Shown: positions 10,750 through 20,812 of the stretch, one piece after another
Numbering within the stretch: position 1 is the stretch's first letter
Layout of the letters: each line of letters begins with the position of its first letter
NCBI GenBank assembly: GCA_015680685.1
Contig: MNCI01017497.1
Location: forward strand, 593,357 to 657,356
Source: Gnetum montanum
Lineage: Eukaryota > Streptophyta > Gnetopsida > Gnetales > Gnetaceae
DNA: 64,000 nt
Direction of reading: 5' to 3'
Notes under the pieces: generated by a model
The model's database searches: none
The model's input: the letters and a program-made list of their open reading frames with translations, nothing else
What the model was told of the DNA's origin: nothing
Made by a program: the position numbers and the translations under genes

Positions 10750-12670
10750 ATTGTTAATAAAAAATAAAGCTAAATTTATAAAAAATTAGGAATTTAGTTG
10801 AAGCATCAATTATTGAATGATATCACCTTGAACTGACAATGAAAGAAAATTAGCTTGAGAATCTCTATGAAAAACCATGTTACATCGAAACTTCCAAATG
10901 GCATAAAAAATAAGAGAAGGAAAGCAACATCAAATATGAAGCAGAAATCCTTGAAGTTGAGTGTTACCAAATAAAACTTCATCTAATCTTGATTCAAAAT
11001 CATGTAAGTACTTACTACACCAAGCCTAAGAGCTATGGGCAAGGAAGCAAGTAAAAAAAAAAATGGATGAATGTATCTTCCATGTTGTAAATAGGACATC
11101 TTGGATTATGAACACCTAAATGAGAGTGTCAAATACTAATAGGTAAACCTTGATGAATCAAATACCATAGAAAATGTCTATTTTTTGAAAGAGTAGTTGC
11201 ATTCCATATCTTCTGAATTCATTTCTTCCATAATTGCACATTATGATTAACATTTCAAATATGATTAAACCTTGGCTAAATATTAGTATTAGAACTAATA
11301 AGAGTATATATATTCTTGGACCAATATGAAAAAACATGGTGGTCATTAATTCAAGAAAAATCAAGAAAAGCATTATGAGAATCTTAAATGGTTACATTCA
11401 TGTCCAAACTATCCAAAAGATCAAAAAATATATACATTTTAGAAACATTAATGCTATAGATACTTTGACACTTAAACCAAGTAATCTAGTGATTATGGAT
11501 GTGAAGAGATGAAAGGGAGAGACTATTAAGCTTACACCATGTACTACAAAAGCATGAACACTTAATAGCCCATAGTTCATTATTAATGGAAAGCCACCAA
11601 GGAGAAATCTTATCAAGCATAGAGGTAAAAACAATGATATTATTGAATTTCCAAAAATCACTAATAAAACTCCAAGCCTTCAAAATGTGCTTTATGACAA
11701 TATAACTTGATATAGTAATACCTTTTGGAAAATAATATAATTGAAAAAATAACTATCTTTCAAGTAATCACTACCTCTAGGATTACCCATTTGAATGTGC
11801 TTATGAAAAAAAGAAGCTTCCAAGGCTCTCTATCATATAAGCATTTAACTACCCACTTGCAATATAAAACAATACCATACTTATAACAATTCACTAATCC
11901 TAATTGACAATCCTCTTTGTGAGAAGTGCAAATGTCCCATGTAACATGATAAAATGCTTTTCTAGAATGGCTACTTCTCAAAAGGAAATTTTATACAAGT
12001 TGATCAATGCAATGATATGCAAAAATACTAGGAGTCCAACATGAAGAATAATACACATGAGTAGCCAAAATAATATGCTTGTAAATAATAAACGTACGAG
12101 CCATTAAAAGCTTCTTCTCCTTCCACTTAATAAGTTTTTGTTCAATTTTCTTTATTGTAACATTCCATAAAGTTTTTGAAGATCTAGCCTAACAATTTGA
12201 AAACATCTAACTTTTCTAGAAAATATCAAGAATTAGAAAAAGCCCATTCTTGAACTTACTTATTGTAAAAGATAGAAGACTTGAACCAATTAATTTGATA
12301 GCTTGAAAGTTTGTAATATTGATCAACATAATAAAAAATATGATCTGCAATAGCTTTGTCATTTTTATCATTAAAAAGGATTCATCTGTAAAACACATAT
12401 TTAATAACTAGAAACACTATAAAGATGCCTTATAGTAAATTATGTTCTTGATCCTTCTATACACAATGGTACAAAAAATCTATAACAAGGATGAAGAGGT
12501 AATGGGCAAGAGGAAAACCTTGTCTAACTAAGCATGCAAGCTTAAAACTATTAGTAATGCCAACATCTTTAGCCACAAGTATATTATCATCTGCAAAAAA
12601 AAAAGTCTTCAGCATCCCAATAAACTTTTCTTTAAAACCATATTTATGAAGATAATCAATAATAACCTAC
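10750..12670 (-). mobile_element. LINE (family 1) segment 1: RT C-terminal part and RT zinc-binding domain
   Basis: On the minus strand from 12670: DYLHKYGFKEKFIGMLK, DVGITNSFKLACLVRQG, then FPLAHYLFILV are L1-type RT blocks around motif B. Further on GLVNCYKYGIVLYCKWVVK (near 11860) and a zf-RVT-like block near 11000-11120 (GLPISI, then CPI.NMEDTFIHFFFTC) follow in the normal order. Frames are broken by stops and indels. The 3' end and poly(A) (a T tract on this strand) could not be fixed; 10750 is approximate. The segment continues across the element 2 insertion into 19727-19834. Confidence 0.75.
12666..12670. repeat. target-site duplication CCTAC, left copy, of element 2
   Basis: CCTAC precedes the 5' LTR and recurs at 19727-19731 directly after the 3' LTR. 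Confidence 0.9.
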
Positions 12671-13502
12671 TAATGGGACACGATATCGCATGGGCCGCAA
12701 TATCACGTACGCGATATCGTATACGCGATATCATGACTTTCCCTGCAATATTGCGTACACGATATTGCAACGTGTCGCCAATTCTATAAATAAGAGGCAA
12801 CTCTCCCTTGTTTCTCCATTTAGATCTAGACCATAGCCAAACTCTTGCCATTTTTTCATTCTAGAGTTAGAATAATTTCCATGTGCCCGCAGTAGGAGTA
12901 CCAAAGTGAACGGATCTTTATTCGAGCAATTTTGTACCTGAGCACACAATTGTGTACGGCAATAAAGACGAACTTTTGGATAAACCTTGCAGTGCATGGA
13001 CTAAGCTAATGAGGATTTAATTGTTGTTGAATGTTTAAATGCTTTCTTATGACTTAATCTCTCTCAACCCTCAACTCTCATAGTTAAGTGCATTCAATAC
13101 GACCGCTTCAAGCATGTGCGTTATGCTTGGTAATCCCAGTAATGAATAGCATTTGGTAAACCTAGCAGTGTTGCATTGGTTCAGGGTGTGAAATGGTAAG
13201 TGGGAATAGATACTGATGCTACAATAATTAAGGCTTAGTTAGTTAAAGTTAGTTACTTAGTCTCTTCACCCTTTCCCCTCTTAGCATAGGTGATAAAAAC
13301 ATAAAAGATATAAAAATCACATGCCTCAAGCTTACTTAACCATACAACCGTGACAAATACAAGTAAGCTTGGGAGGACAATGACTAATTAACCTTGGTGT
13401 TCCATAACACATGTAGGCACTTAGTCTGTGGAGTTCGACCGGATCACTTGTGTAATGCTCGTATTCATATGGTTGAGTGTAGGGGTACCACGCCACTCAT
13501 CA
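12671..13502 (+). repeat. 5' LTR of element 2
   Basis: Starts TAATGGGACACG (TGATGGGACACG in its partner) and ends CACTCATCA. TATA box TATAAATA at 12785-12792. It pairs with 18877-19726. Confidence 0.95.
12676..12792 (+). promoter_or_regulatory. U3 promoter of element 2: CGATATCG-type palindromes plus TATA box
   Basis: Words ACGATATCGC, GCAATATCACG, GCGATATCGT, GCGATATCATG, GCAATATTGCG and CGATATTGC follow at roughly 15-20-bp steps, ending in CTATAAATAAG. The palindromic core GATATC is kept in the 3' LTR and in the solo LTR at 32217. Confidence 0.55.
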
Positions 13503-13503
13503 T

Positions 13504-13521
13504 TGGCGCCATTGTCGGGGA
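13504..13521 (+). other. primer-binding site of element 2 (tRNA-Asp)
   Basis: TGGCGCCATTGTCGGGGA matches the tRNA-Asp complement TGGCGCCGTTGCCGGGGA at 16 of 18 positions and lies one base after the LTR. Confidence 0.9.
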
Positions 13522-13647
13522 CTAAGTTGTTTGTGCGCTAAGTAGAACATAGGAAATCATCCACATCATTGGGAAGTTTAAACAAACTCTTAGGGTTAAT
13601 CAGAAAAAAGTTTAAACAACCATCAATAGCACACCGATAAGATAACA

Positions 13648-16100
13648 ATGTCTTCTTCTTCTCATAAAAGCACTTCACCACCTCGGATCACACAAGAGAC
13701 TGTCAATAGTCTAACATGCATAATCGAGAACCGCTAGTTCCTCAACAGTATCGGGTGGTATATACTCATCCCGATGAGTATATACCTGATTTTACTTTTA
13801 TCCTCAATCAGGATGAACAACTACGTTGGCGAGATTTGCAAGGTAACATAGTGTTACCCCCAAATCGGGCAATCCCCAACATGCTCCTTCATGCTCTTGC
13901 ACAGATAGGCATGATGCAGCTATATACTAACTATGTTGCATGTGATTACGAAACAAGGGATTACCATCCCACAGTAGCACAACATTTAAGGGACTCGCGG
14001 CAGGAGAGCTACCATACATCGTTGAAGGGCAAAGGGGTCCCGCGCGTCCTAAGCGAAATTGGAGATGGTGGACCAATTATAATAGGTTCTCCACAAAATG
14101 ATGTTCCCCCCTCCTAATGATGGTGAGGAGGTGGGGTATTAGAACCTACACTCTACGATTCACAACCCTTGTTCTGATCCCCCTGAACACCAAGTGTTCA
14201 ATGAGGGAACACGAACAAATGATAAGGACAGGCATTCGGATCGTCATCACGATCAAGACCGTAGCCACTAAAGAAAAGGTAAGGAACATCATTATGGCAA
14301 TGGTTCCCCTTCTTCTTCACCTTCATTGCATCATTCACCCTCTCCTTCCACATTAGGATGTAGTCACAAAGAGCACAACCGTGAGGATAAGGGTAAGCAA
14401 GATGAGAGACCTTGACGAGAGAGTCAAGAGCGAGGACAAAGGCACTCTAGGGAATCAAGGCATGAAAGAAGGGAAAGTAGGGAACAGTGTAGGCATCATA
14501 GACGCCATGAGAGAAATGACAATGAAGAAACCCTACTAGCAACCTAGAGTATGTTAGACATTATGGAAGCTATGAGAATACCTACAAGGCATCAGAAAGA
14601 TAGCCAGATCAAAAGACTAGACATAAATAATATCCCCCAATTTGAGGGAGGATACAACGCTGATCCGCAAAACCACTTACAAGAATTTCATGATGCCTGT
14701 GCCTTACAGAATATTAAAAATAAGTGGAAAAAGTTAAAGTTATTTCCTAGGATACTCATAAAAGAAACAGAAAGTTGGTACCAGTCCTTAGAACCGGAAT
14801 CTATTAGATGGTGGAGTACGATGCTAGAATTGTTTAACGCTAACTAGAAAATGTACTCCCGAGTTTCCAACTTGTGTAAGCAGATCCAAGGATAGAAACA
14901 GGGTAATCACAAACCCTTGGATGCTACCATGGACCGATATTATGCATTGTTACATCATTGCCCGGGCCATGGTTACGCACAACAAGATCAACTCCGCCAC
15001 CTCGTAGATGGGCTAAGACGCGAAACTAGGAGAACCCTTGGGACATATGCCCAAGAGAGATTATCAGAACTTAGGTCCCATGAAGTTAATAGATTGTTGG
15101 AGCAAGTAGATAAAGAAGAAGGGGAGCTACGGAAAAGAGAAAGCGCGGAAGAGTATAACCACGATCCTTCCCTCTGAAAGAAAGGAGTAAGATTCTATGA
15201 GGAAGAGGATGAGCCACCACTCAAGGAGTTAGTAAATAGAAAAACCTTGCTACTTCAAAAGTTAACCACCGAAGTGTCGACTAAGGTAGATCAAATGTGG
15301 GACTCCTTACACAGTAGATTTGAAACTGTTTTAAAAATCGTAGAGGAGTCTAAGGAATGAAGTAGTGACCATGATAAGAAAAAGAGGAGAGACTCAAACC
15401 ATGCATGTAACAAGGGTAAGGGAAAAACAACTATCTCTGATGAGGTTGTGGACTCTAATATGGATGATGACGGTGGATGTGAGATTTTCCAATATGACCA
15501 TCCCAAGGGATGTTGCCCAATAATCTCACATCTGCAAGAGTCTGGGGTTTATGCACTCAACCCAAGACTTAACAAATGGCAGGCACCCCGAAGGTTACCT
15601 TATCCCCAAGGTAACCCAAGGCAGTTCCACCAACCATAAACATACTATCCAAGTGGAACTCCGTCACAACCTATCGAGCAACACTAGTAGTGGCAATACC
15701 CACAGTCATGGGGGATGCCACCGCCGAGACAATAATACCCTTACCAGCAACCAGACCCATATGGCTATTACGTGCAACAACCGGTTTCTCCAAGTGACTC
15801 TATGGGTCATGTAACCCCACAATGTCACTATTAAGTTCAGGAGTATTTTAGGACTCCTTCTCCTGGAAGAGACACCCCGCATGCATACCATCCTCTGAAT
15901 CCATCCGCATCTTTTACGCCGATAGTTCCACTACCACCCACTCCAATGATGCAAGGGGAACTCCCCACTCAACCATAGCAACGTAATGCTACGAGAGCTA
16001 TAAACCTTCAACCCAATGCTGGTTCTAACAGCCGTACAAAGAGAAGACCCTTCTTTAGAACCAACAGTCTAAACAAGCTCTCACAACCATAAGTAGTTGA
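13648..16100 (+). pseudogene. gag of element 2, degenerate
   Basis: ATG 13648 (MSSSSHKSTSPPR) is followed by a frame change to 13716-14117, which carries VVYTHPDEYIPDFTFILNQD and GNIVLPPNRAIPNMLLHAL. The Retrotrans_gag-like core lies at 14551-14847 (IPQFEGGYNADPQNHLQEF) and continues 14917-15177 (LHHCPGHGYAQQDQLRHLVD, then an acidic coiled region). At about 15473-15508 the zinc knuckle reads CEIFQYDHPKGC, the second Cys being Phe. A Pro/Gln-rich spacer leads to the protease. Stops at several points prevent translation as one protein. Confidence 0.82.
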
Positions 16101-16104
16101 GTCT

Positions 16105-16932
16105 ATGACCACTCCTCCATCAAGTAAGCTCCCTTCAAACCAACAACAGAGCTCAACGCATACGGTTATGTTAACACATACCGTTACCGACTGGATAAAG
16201 GTGGGCCACCTTTCCAGGAAACTCTTTAACCCCGAAAGTCCCTTAATCTACCTTCAAGTTGCTGGGAATGAACCATGTAAGGCTCTTCTTGACTTAGGTT
16301 CCAGATTCAACTTAATATCACAAGACATGTATAAAGCTTGGAACTTGCCTTCACTCAAGAAGAGTAATATTCAACTAGAGCTGGCTGACCAGTCCATCAC
16401 TATTCCCTTGGGATTGGTGGAGGACATCGTTACCACTGTGTGTGGTTGTTCATACCCAGCTGATTTCCTAGTGATAGAAGTCAACAGTAACAAAGGGGAC
16501 TTTCCAATAATAATGGAGAGGGCATGGCTTAGTACCATAAATGCATGCCTAAGAATCCACGATCTTTCCTTGGAAATATCTAAGAAAAACATTTATGGAA
16601 AGATCGAGAAGAAGAAAGTTCCATGCATCACATACAGTGATACAGAGGGTGATGATGTACAAGAGTGTTCAACATCTCTTGTATGCAACTGGTGTGCCCA
16701 GGAAACTCAGATACAAAGATGCCTGTATGTAGCAACCACACAACAAGAGAACACCCAGTGGTTGACAGCTGATAAGGAAAACAACTCACCAACATGCATG
16801 GAACCAACTAGGGGAACAACTCGCACTCACATCGAAAGCATAGATACATTGGAATATGAGCATCGCCAACTTCCAACCCTTAACCTGAAAACATCAATTG
16901 AAAGAAGTTGGACACTTCTAAAAAATTCAAAC
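16105..16932 (+). pseudogene. protease region of element 2, open frame but mutated active site
   Basis: A 297-codon open frame (16105-16998) holds the whole protease region and reads on through the deletion junction. It carries DWIKVGHLSRKLFNPESPLI, EPCKALLDLGSRFNLIS, LADQSITIPLGLVEDIVTTV and AWLSTINACLRIHDLSLEIS, typical of the Athila/Tat protease. The active triplet is Asp-Leu-Gly instead of Asp-Ser-Gly. The last residues (CSLFRISPFQFSHGGDGH) come from beyond the missing RT-RH-IN block. Despite the intact frame, catalysis is doubtful. Confidence 0.85.
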
Positions 16933-16998
16933 AAATGCTCATTATTTCGGATCTCTCCCTTTCAATTTAGTCATGGGGGAGATGGCCACCTATGCTGA

Positions 16999-18644
16999 TC
17001 ATTGAGGCCCTCAGTTCTTTTTAGATTTTTGTTTTACACATTTTTGTTTTACAAATTTCTTTAACTTTTCTTGTTTTTGTTTTACAACATCGTTTATAGT
17101 TTTTCTTTTATTTAGGTGTGTGTGTGTCTTATCCATTTTGTTAAGTTTTTCACCCAATAAGTGCTCTTAATGATGGTATGAACTGATTTCTAGTGGTTGC
17201 TAATGTTTGGTTTTTACCTTTAAATTATGATGTTGATACTAAGGTATTGTTATTTTGATATAACAAGCAATGAGTCCACATCATTCATGTATTTGTAATC
17301 TCTATGATCTCTCTTAGCTTGGAACTGTACAATCCCTTTCTTCAAAATAATAAGAACTATAACGAATCGGTGACTAAGCATTTCTCAAACTAAGGAAGGA
17401 CTCAAGGATTGAAAAGGGTGTGGCTTCAAGGGAACTTGATGCTTTCTTATTGGCCATTCTCTTGGGTGCTTGGATGTTTTCTTCATGAGTTTTCTTACGA
17501 TTCCGACGTTACCTTCTTATCGGGAAGCTGTGCAAATAAAAATAATAAGTCTTTGCATGATGTGGTTCTCATGCAAAAACACACAAAAAATAGTGAGAAT
17601 TCAAAGCACACCCCTTAGACAAAATAATCACTTGGGCTACAAGCACTAGTTATGGAACTAAAATAAACATGTTCCCTCTAACTAAGGCCCTTCTCGCTTC
17701 CTAACTTCTCATCTTTTGTTTTGTCAGAATGGTGGTGGCTCTTTGGAGAAGGCATTCTTGTTACTTCAGGAGGATGGATTAGCCAAATGTATTAATGCGA
17801 AGTCACTGGATGTGGTTTGTTTGGGGTCAGACTTGGAATGGGATCTACTAAGTCACATTAATCATTAAATACACAAGGGGCTATACATCACCTTGTTCTT
17901 GAGATTCCATTCCATTCTCTTTTGTCCATCATTCTTTCTCCATTGTTCACCTCATTGCCGGTTGTATCATTAGTGTATATTTTGGTTGATGCATTGTTTT
18001 CTTTTTGGCAAATTCTTCTGGTTAAGACTTTAACTCTTGTTCCAAATGACATTCCTAGAGCCTACAGACTCTTTGAATGTGGGTTTTTCAAGGCATTAAG
18101 CACATGAGCTTGCTTTGGGGAGGATCCACTGGCATTCCTGTTTGGTGCACCAATTAAATTCTTTCCCTTAACATTTTTACAATCAACTCTATTTTGTTCA
18201 TTTCCATCTGGACATCCATTTCATCGATGTTACAGTTGTCTCTTTTTCTCCACCTTTCCCATTCCTTTTCTTTTTCCATTCTATCGCTACCGGAGGTTTG
18301 CTCTTAGTCATGGGGGTCCTAACCCAATTCTTTCGATTTTCTCCTAACCCCTACACCTTTGGTAGTCACCACTATTATATCTCCAGAGCTATATCAGCCA
18401 TACCACAACCCAGCCAATGGACCTTTCACTGAAGCAAGGTATCAACTGCATTGTGATTCATTTACCCTTGCTAATATAAAGATTGTGTTGTGTGTGCAGA
18501 TGGCAATCATACAACAATGAATTAGATCTAGAGGGAACACTTGGAATGGATCGGTGCTGAAGTAGTTATGCAAGGAACGAGATGGATGGCGTGCTTATGG
18601 ATAGACAATGAAAGGTGCAATCTTGGCATTGGCAGCAGCAAAAC

Positions 18645-18675
<31 letters not shown>

Positions 18676-18863
18676 AACTATCAAATAAGGTTGGATATTA
18701 ATTGTATAAAGTGTTCACTCTTGTTGTTGTGAACACCGGTGTTGCCATGTTCTGTAATGATGATCCGTTCACATGTCATCCCATTCACCATTAGTTCCAT
18801 TCAAGTCAATAATCCCATACCTTCCCAATCTTTTGAAAGGAACTCAAGGATGAGTTTTTATTT
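16999..18863 (+). mobile_element. untranslated 3' region of element 2
   Basis: This aligns with 27150-28897 of element 3, with matching words such as GAGCCTACAGACTCTTTG and GAGCTTGCTTTGGGGAGGA. AGTCATGGGGG occurs just before it (16969) and at 18306. A (TC)n microsatellite lies at 18648-18673. No conserved ORF is visible. Confidence 0.75.
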
Positions 18864-18876
18864 AGTCATGGGGGTA
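18864..18876 (+). other. polypurine tract of element 2
   Basis: AGTCATGGGGGTA abuts the 3' LTR start; AGTCGTGAGGGTA is at the same place in element 3 (28898-28910). Confidence 0.65.
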
Positions 18877-19726
18877 TGATGGGACACGATATAGCATGGG
18901 CCGCGATATCACATCAGCTGCTATATCATGTATGCGATATCGTATACGCGATATCACGGCTTTCCCTGTGATATCGCATATGCGATATTGCAGCGCGCTG
19001 CCAATTCTATAAATAAGAGGAAGCTCTCCCTTGTTTCGCCATCTACATCTAGACCGTAGCCAAACTCTTTTAATTTTTCCATTCTAGAGTTAGAATAATT
19101 TCCATGTGCCCGCAGTAGGAGTCCCAAAGTGAACGAACCTTTATTCGAGGAATTTTGTACCTAAGCACACAATTGTGTACGGAAATAAAGACGAACTTTT
19201 GGATAAACCTTGCAGTGCATGGACTAAGCTAATGAGGATTTAATTGTTGTTGAATGTTTAAATGCTTTCTTAGGACTTAATCTCTCTCAACACTCAACTC
19301 TCATAGTTAAGTGCATTCAGTACGACCGCTTCGAGCATGTGCGTTACGCTTGGTAATTCCAGTAACGAATAGCGTTTGGTAATCCCAACAACGTTGCATT
19401 GGTTCAGGGTGTGAAACAGCAAGTGGGAATGGATACTGATGCTAGGATAATTAAGGCTTAGTTAGTTAAAGTTAGTTGTTTAGTCTCTTCACCCTTTCCC
19501 CTCTTAACATAGGCGATAAAAACATAGAAGATATAAAAATCACATGCCTCAAGCTTACTTAACCATACAACCGTGACAAATACAAGTAAGCTTGGGAGGA
19601 CAATGACTAATTAACCTTAGGTGTTCCATAAGGCGTGTAGGCACTTAGTCTACAGAGTTCGACCAGATTGCTCGTGTAATGCTCATATTCATATGGTTGA
19701 GTGTAGGGGTACCTCGACACTCATCA
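18877..19726 (+). repeat. 3' LTR of element 2
   Basis: Starts TGATGGGACACG and ends CACTCATCA; TATA box at 19008-19015. Followed by CCTAC, the second copy of the target duplication. Confidence 0.95.
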
Positions 19727-19834
19727 CCTACCGCTCAATTCTATTAGATGTTTTATCATTATCAATCTTTAAAAAAACAATGTCTTGATTGGAATCCTCA
19801 ACCCATTACATGGCCTCCCAAGCTATAACAACAT
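19727..19834 (-). mobile_element. LINE (family 1) segment 2: RT fragment between elements 2 and 3
   Basis: These 108 bp are all that separates the two gypsy elements. The minus strand reads VVIAWEAM, then NQDIVFLKIDNDKTSNRIE, which is RT motif A of L1-type LINEs (family form FLKIDFDKAYDRxEW; the second Asp is Asn here). It joins logically to VKGRYIVDNV at 29760 on one side and DYLHKYGF at 12670 on the other. Confidence 0.85.
19830..19834. repeat. target-site duplication AACAT, left copy, of element 3
   Basis: AACAT at 19830-19834 recurs at 29760-29764 immediately after the 3' LTR. Confidence 0.9.
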
Positions 19835-20676
19835 TGATGAGTCACCAAAAAAGTGATTCAATATCAGATCCGTGATATCGATATTGGATCCCCGATATCG
19901 AACATGCGATGTCGAAACCTGTCTCGTTGGCTATAAATAAGAAATAGGGGCACTTGGCCTAGGACATTAGTTTTTTAGTCCCTTAGCCGAACTCTTGCAG
20001 TTTTTCCCTTCTAGAGTTGGAATTATTTCTGAGTGCCCGTAGTAGGAGTCATAGAGTGAATGGATCTTTATTCGAGCATTGTGTACTTGAGCACACCTTA
20101 TGTCCGAAAATAAAGATGAACTTTGTGATAAACCTTGCAACATTCAAAATAGCTTAATTATTGCATTTCATGTTATTTACTATTATTTGATGCTTTCAAT
20201 AGTTAATTAATGTTATTTCATAGAATTATTAATTATCAATTACCAATGAATTAGCACACTCAACACGACCACTTGGAGCATATGTGGAACACTTGGTAAC
20301 CTAGTAACAATTAGCGTTTGGTAATCCTAGTAGTGTTACACTAGTTTAGGATGTGTCTAGAGAGTGGGAACAGATGTTGGTGTTAGTATTTTATTTACAT
20401 TAGAGTTACAAAGCCCACTATTTAATTAAATCTTTTCATTGCACATACTTAGGAGACCAAGACAGAAAATATAAAAGAAAAACATAAAACTATTACACCT
20501 CAAGTTTACTTAACCATACAATTGTGCCTTACAAGTAAGCTTGGGAAGACAACAACTACATAACTCATCCTTGTTTTGTGTAGGTGCATAAGCACTTAAT
20601 CCTCAGAGTTCAACCGGATCGCACATGAATGCTTGTATTCGTATGGTTGGGTGTAGGGGTACCTCGCTGCTCGTCA
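19835..20676 (+). repeat. 5' LTR of element 3
   Basis: TGATGAGTCACC to GCTCGTCA. TATA box TATAAATA at 19932-19939. GATATC/GATATTGG words fill 19855-19915. Confidence 0.95.
19855..19939 (+). promoter_or_regulatory. U3 promoter of element 3: GATATC words plus TATA box
   Basis: AATATCAG, GTGATATCGATATTGG and CCGATATCGAAC precede CTATAAATAAG. Though the U3 backbone differs from that of element 2, the iterated GATAT core is kept. Confidence 0.5.
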
Positions 20677-20677
20677 T

Positions 20678-20695
20678 TGGCACTGTTGCCAAGGA
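20678..20695 (+). other. primer-binding site of element 3 (tRNA-Asp)
   Basis: TGGCACTGTTGCCAAGGA differs from the tRNA-Asp complement at four positions, every one a transition. Confidence 0.85.
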
Positions 20696-20812
20696 TTTTG
20701 TTGTTTATGCTTTGATTAGAACTTAGGAAATCCTTCCATCATTGGAACGAACCCTTAGAGTTAACTATCCTACAATCACCATAAAAGGGTATCGCACACT
20801 AAATAATCAATC

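Larger units (their letters stand above)
12671..19726 (+). mobile_element. Athila-like Ty3/gypsy element 2, gag-protease only, non-autonomous
   Basis: This 7056-bp element has two LTRs (832 and 850 bp), a PBS, gag, protease, a 1.9-kb untranslated 3' region and a polypurine tract, flanked by CCTAC. RT, RNase H and integrase are missing: the text after the protease jumps near 16930 into the sequence that follows integrase in element 3. It inserted into a LINE on the opposite strand. The LTRs differ by many transitions, so it is old. Confidence 0.95.

Noticed and set aside
18648-18673. (TC)n tract as a promoter element
   Set aside because: It lies inside the untranslated 3' region of element 2 and is a simple repeat; no downstream gene.
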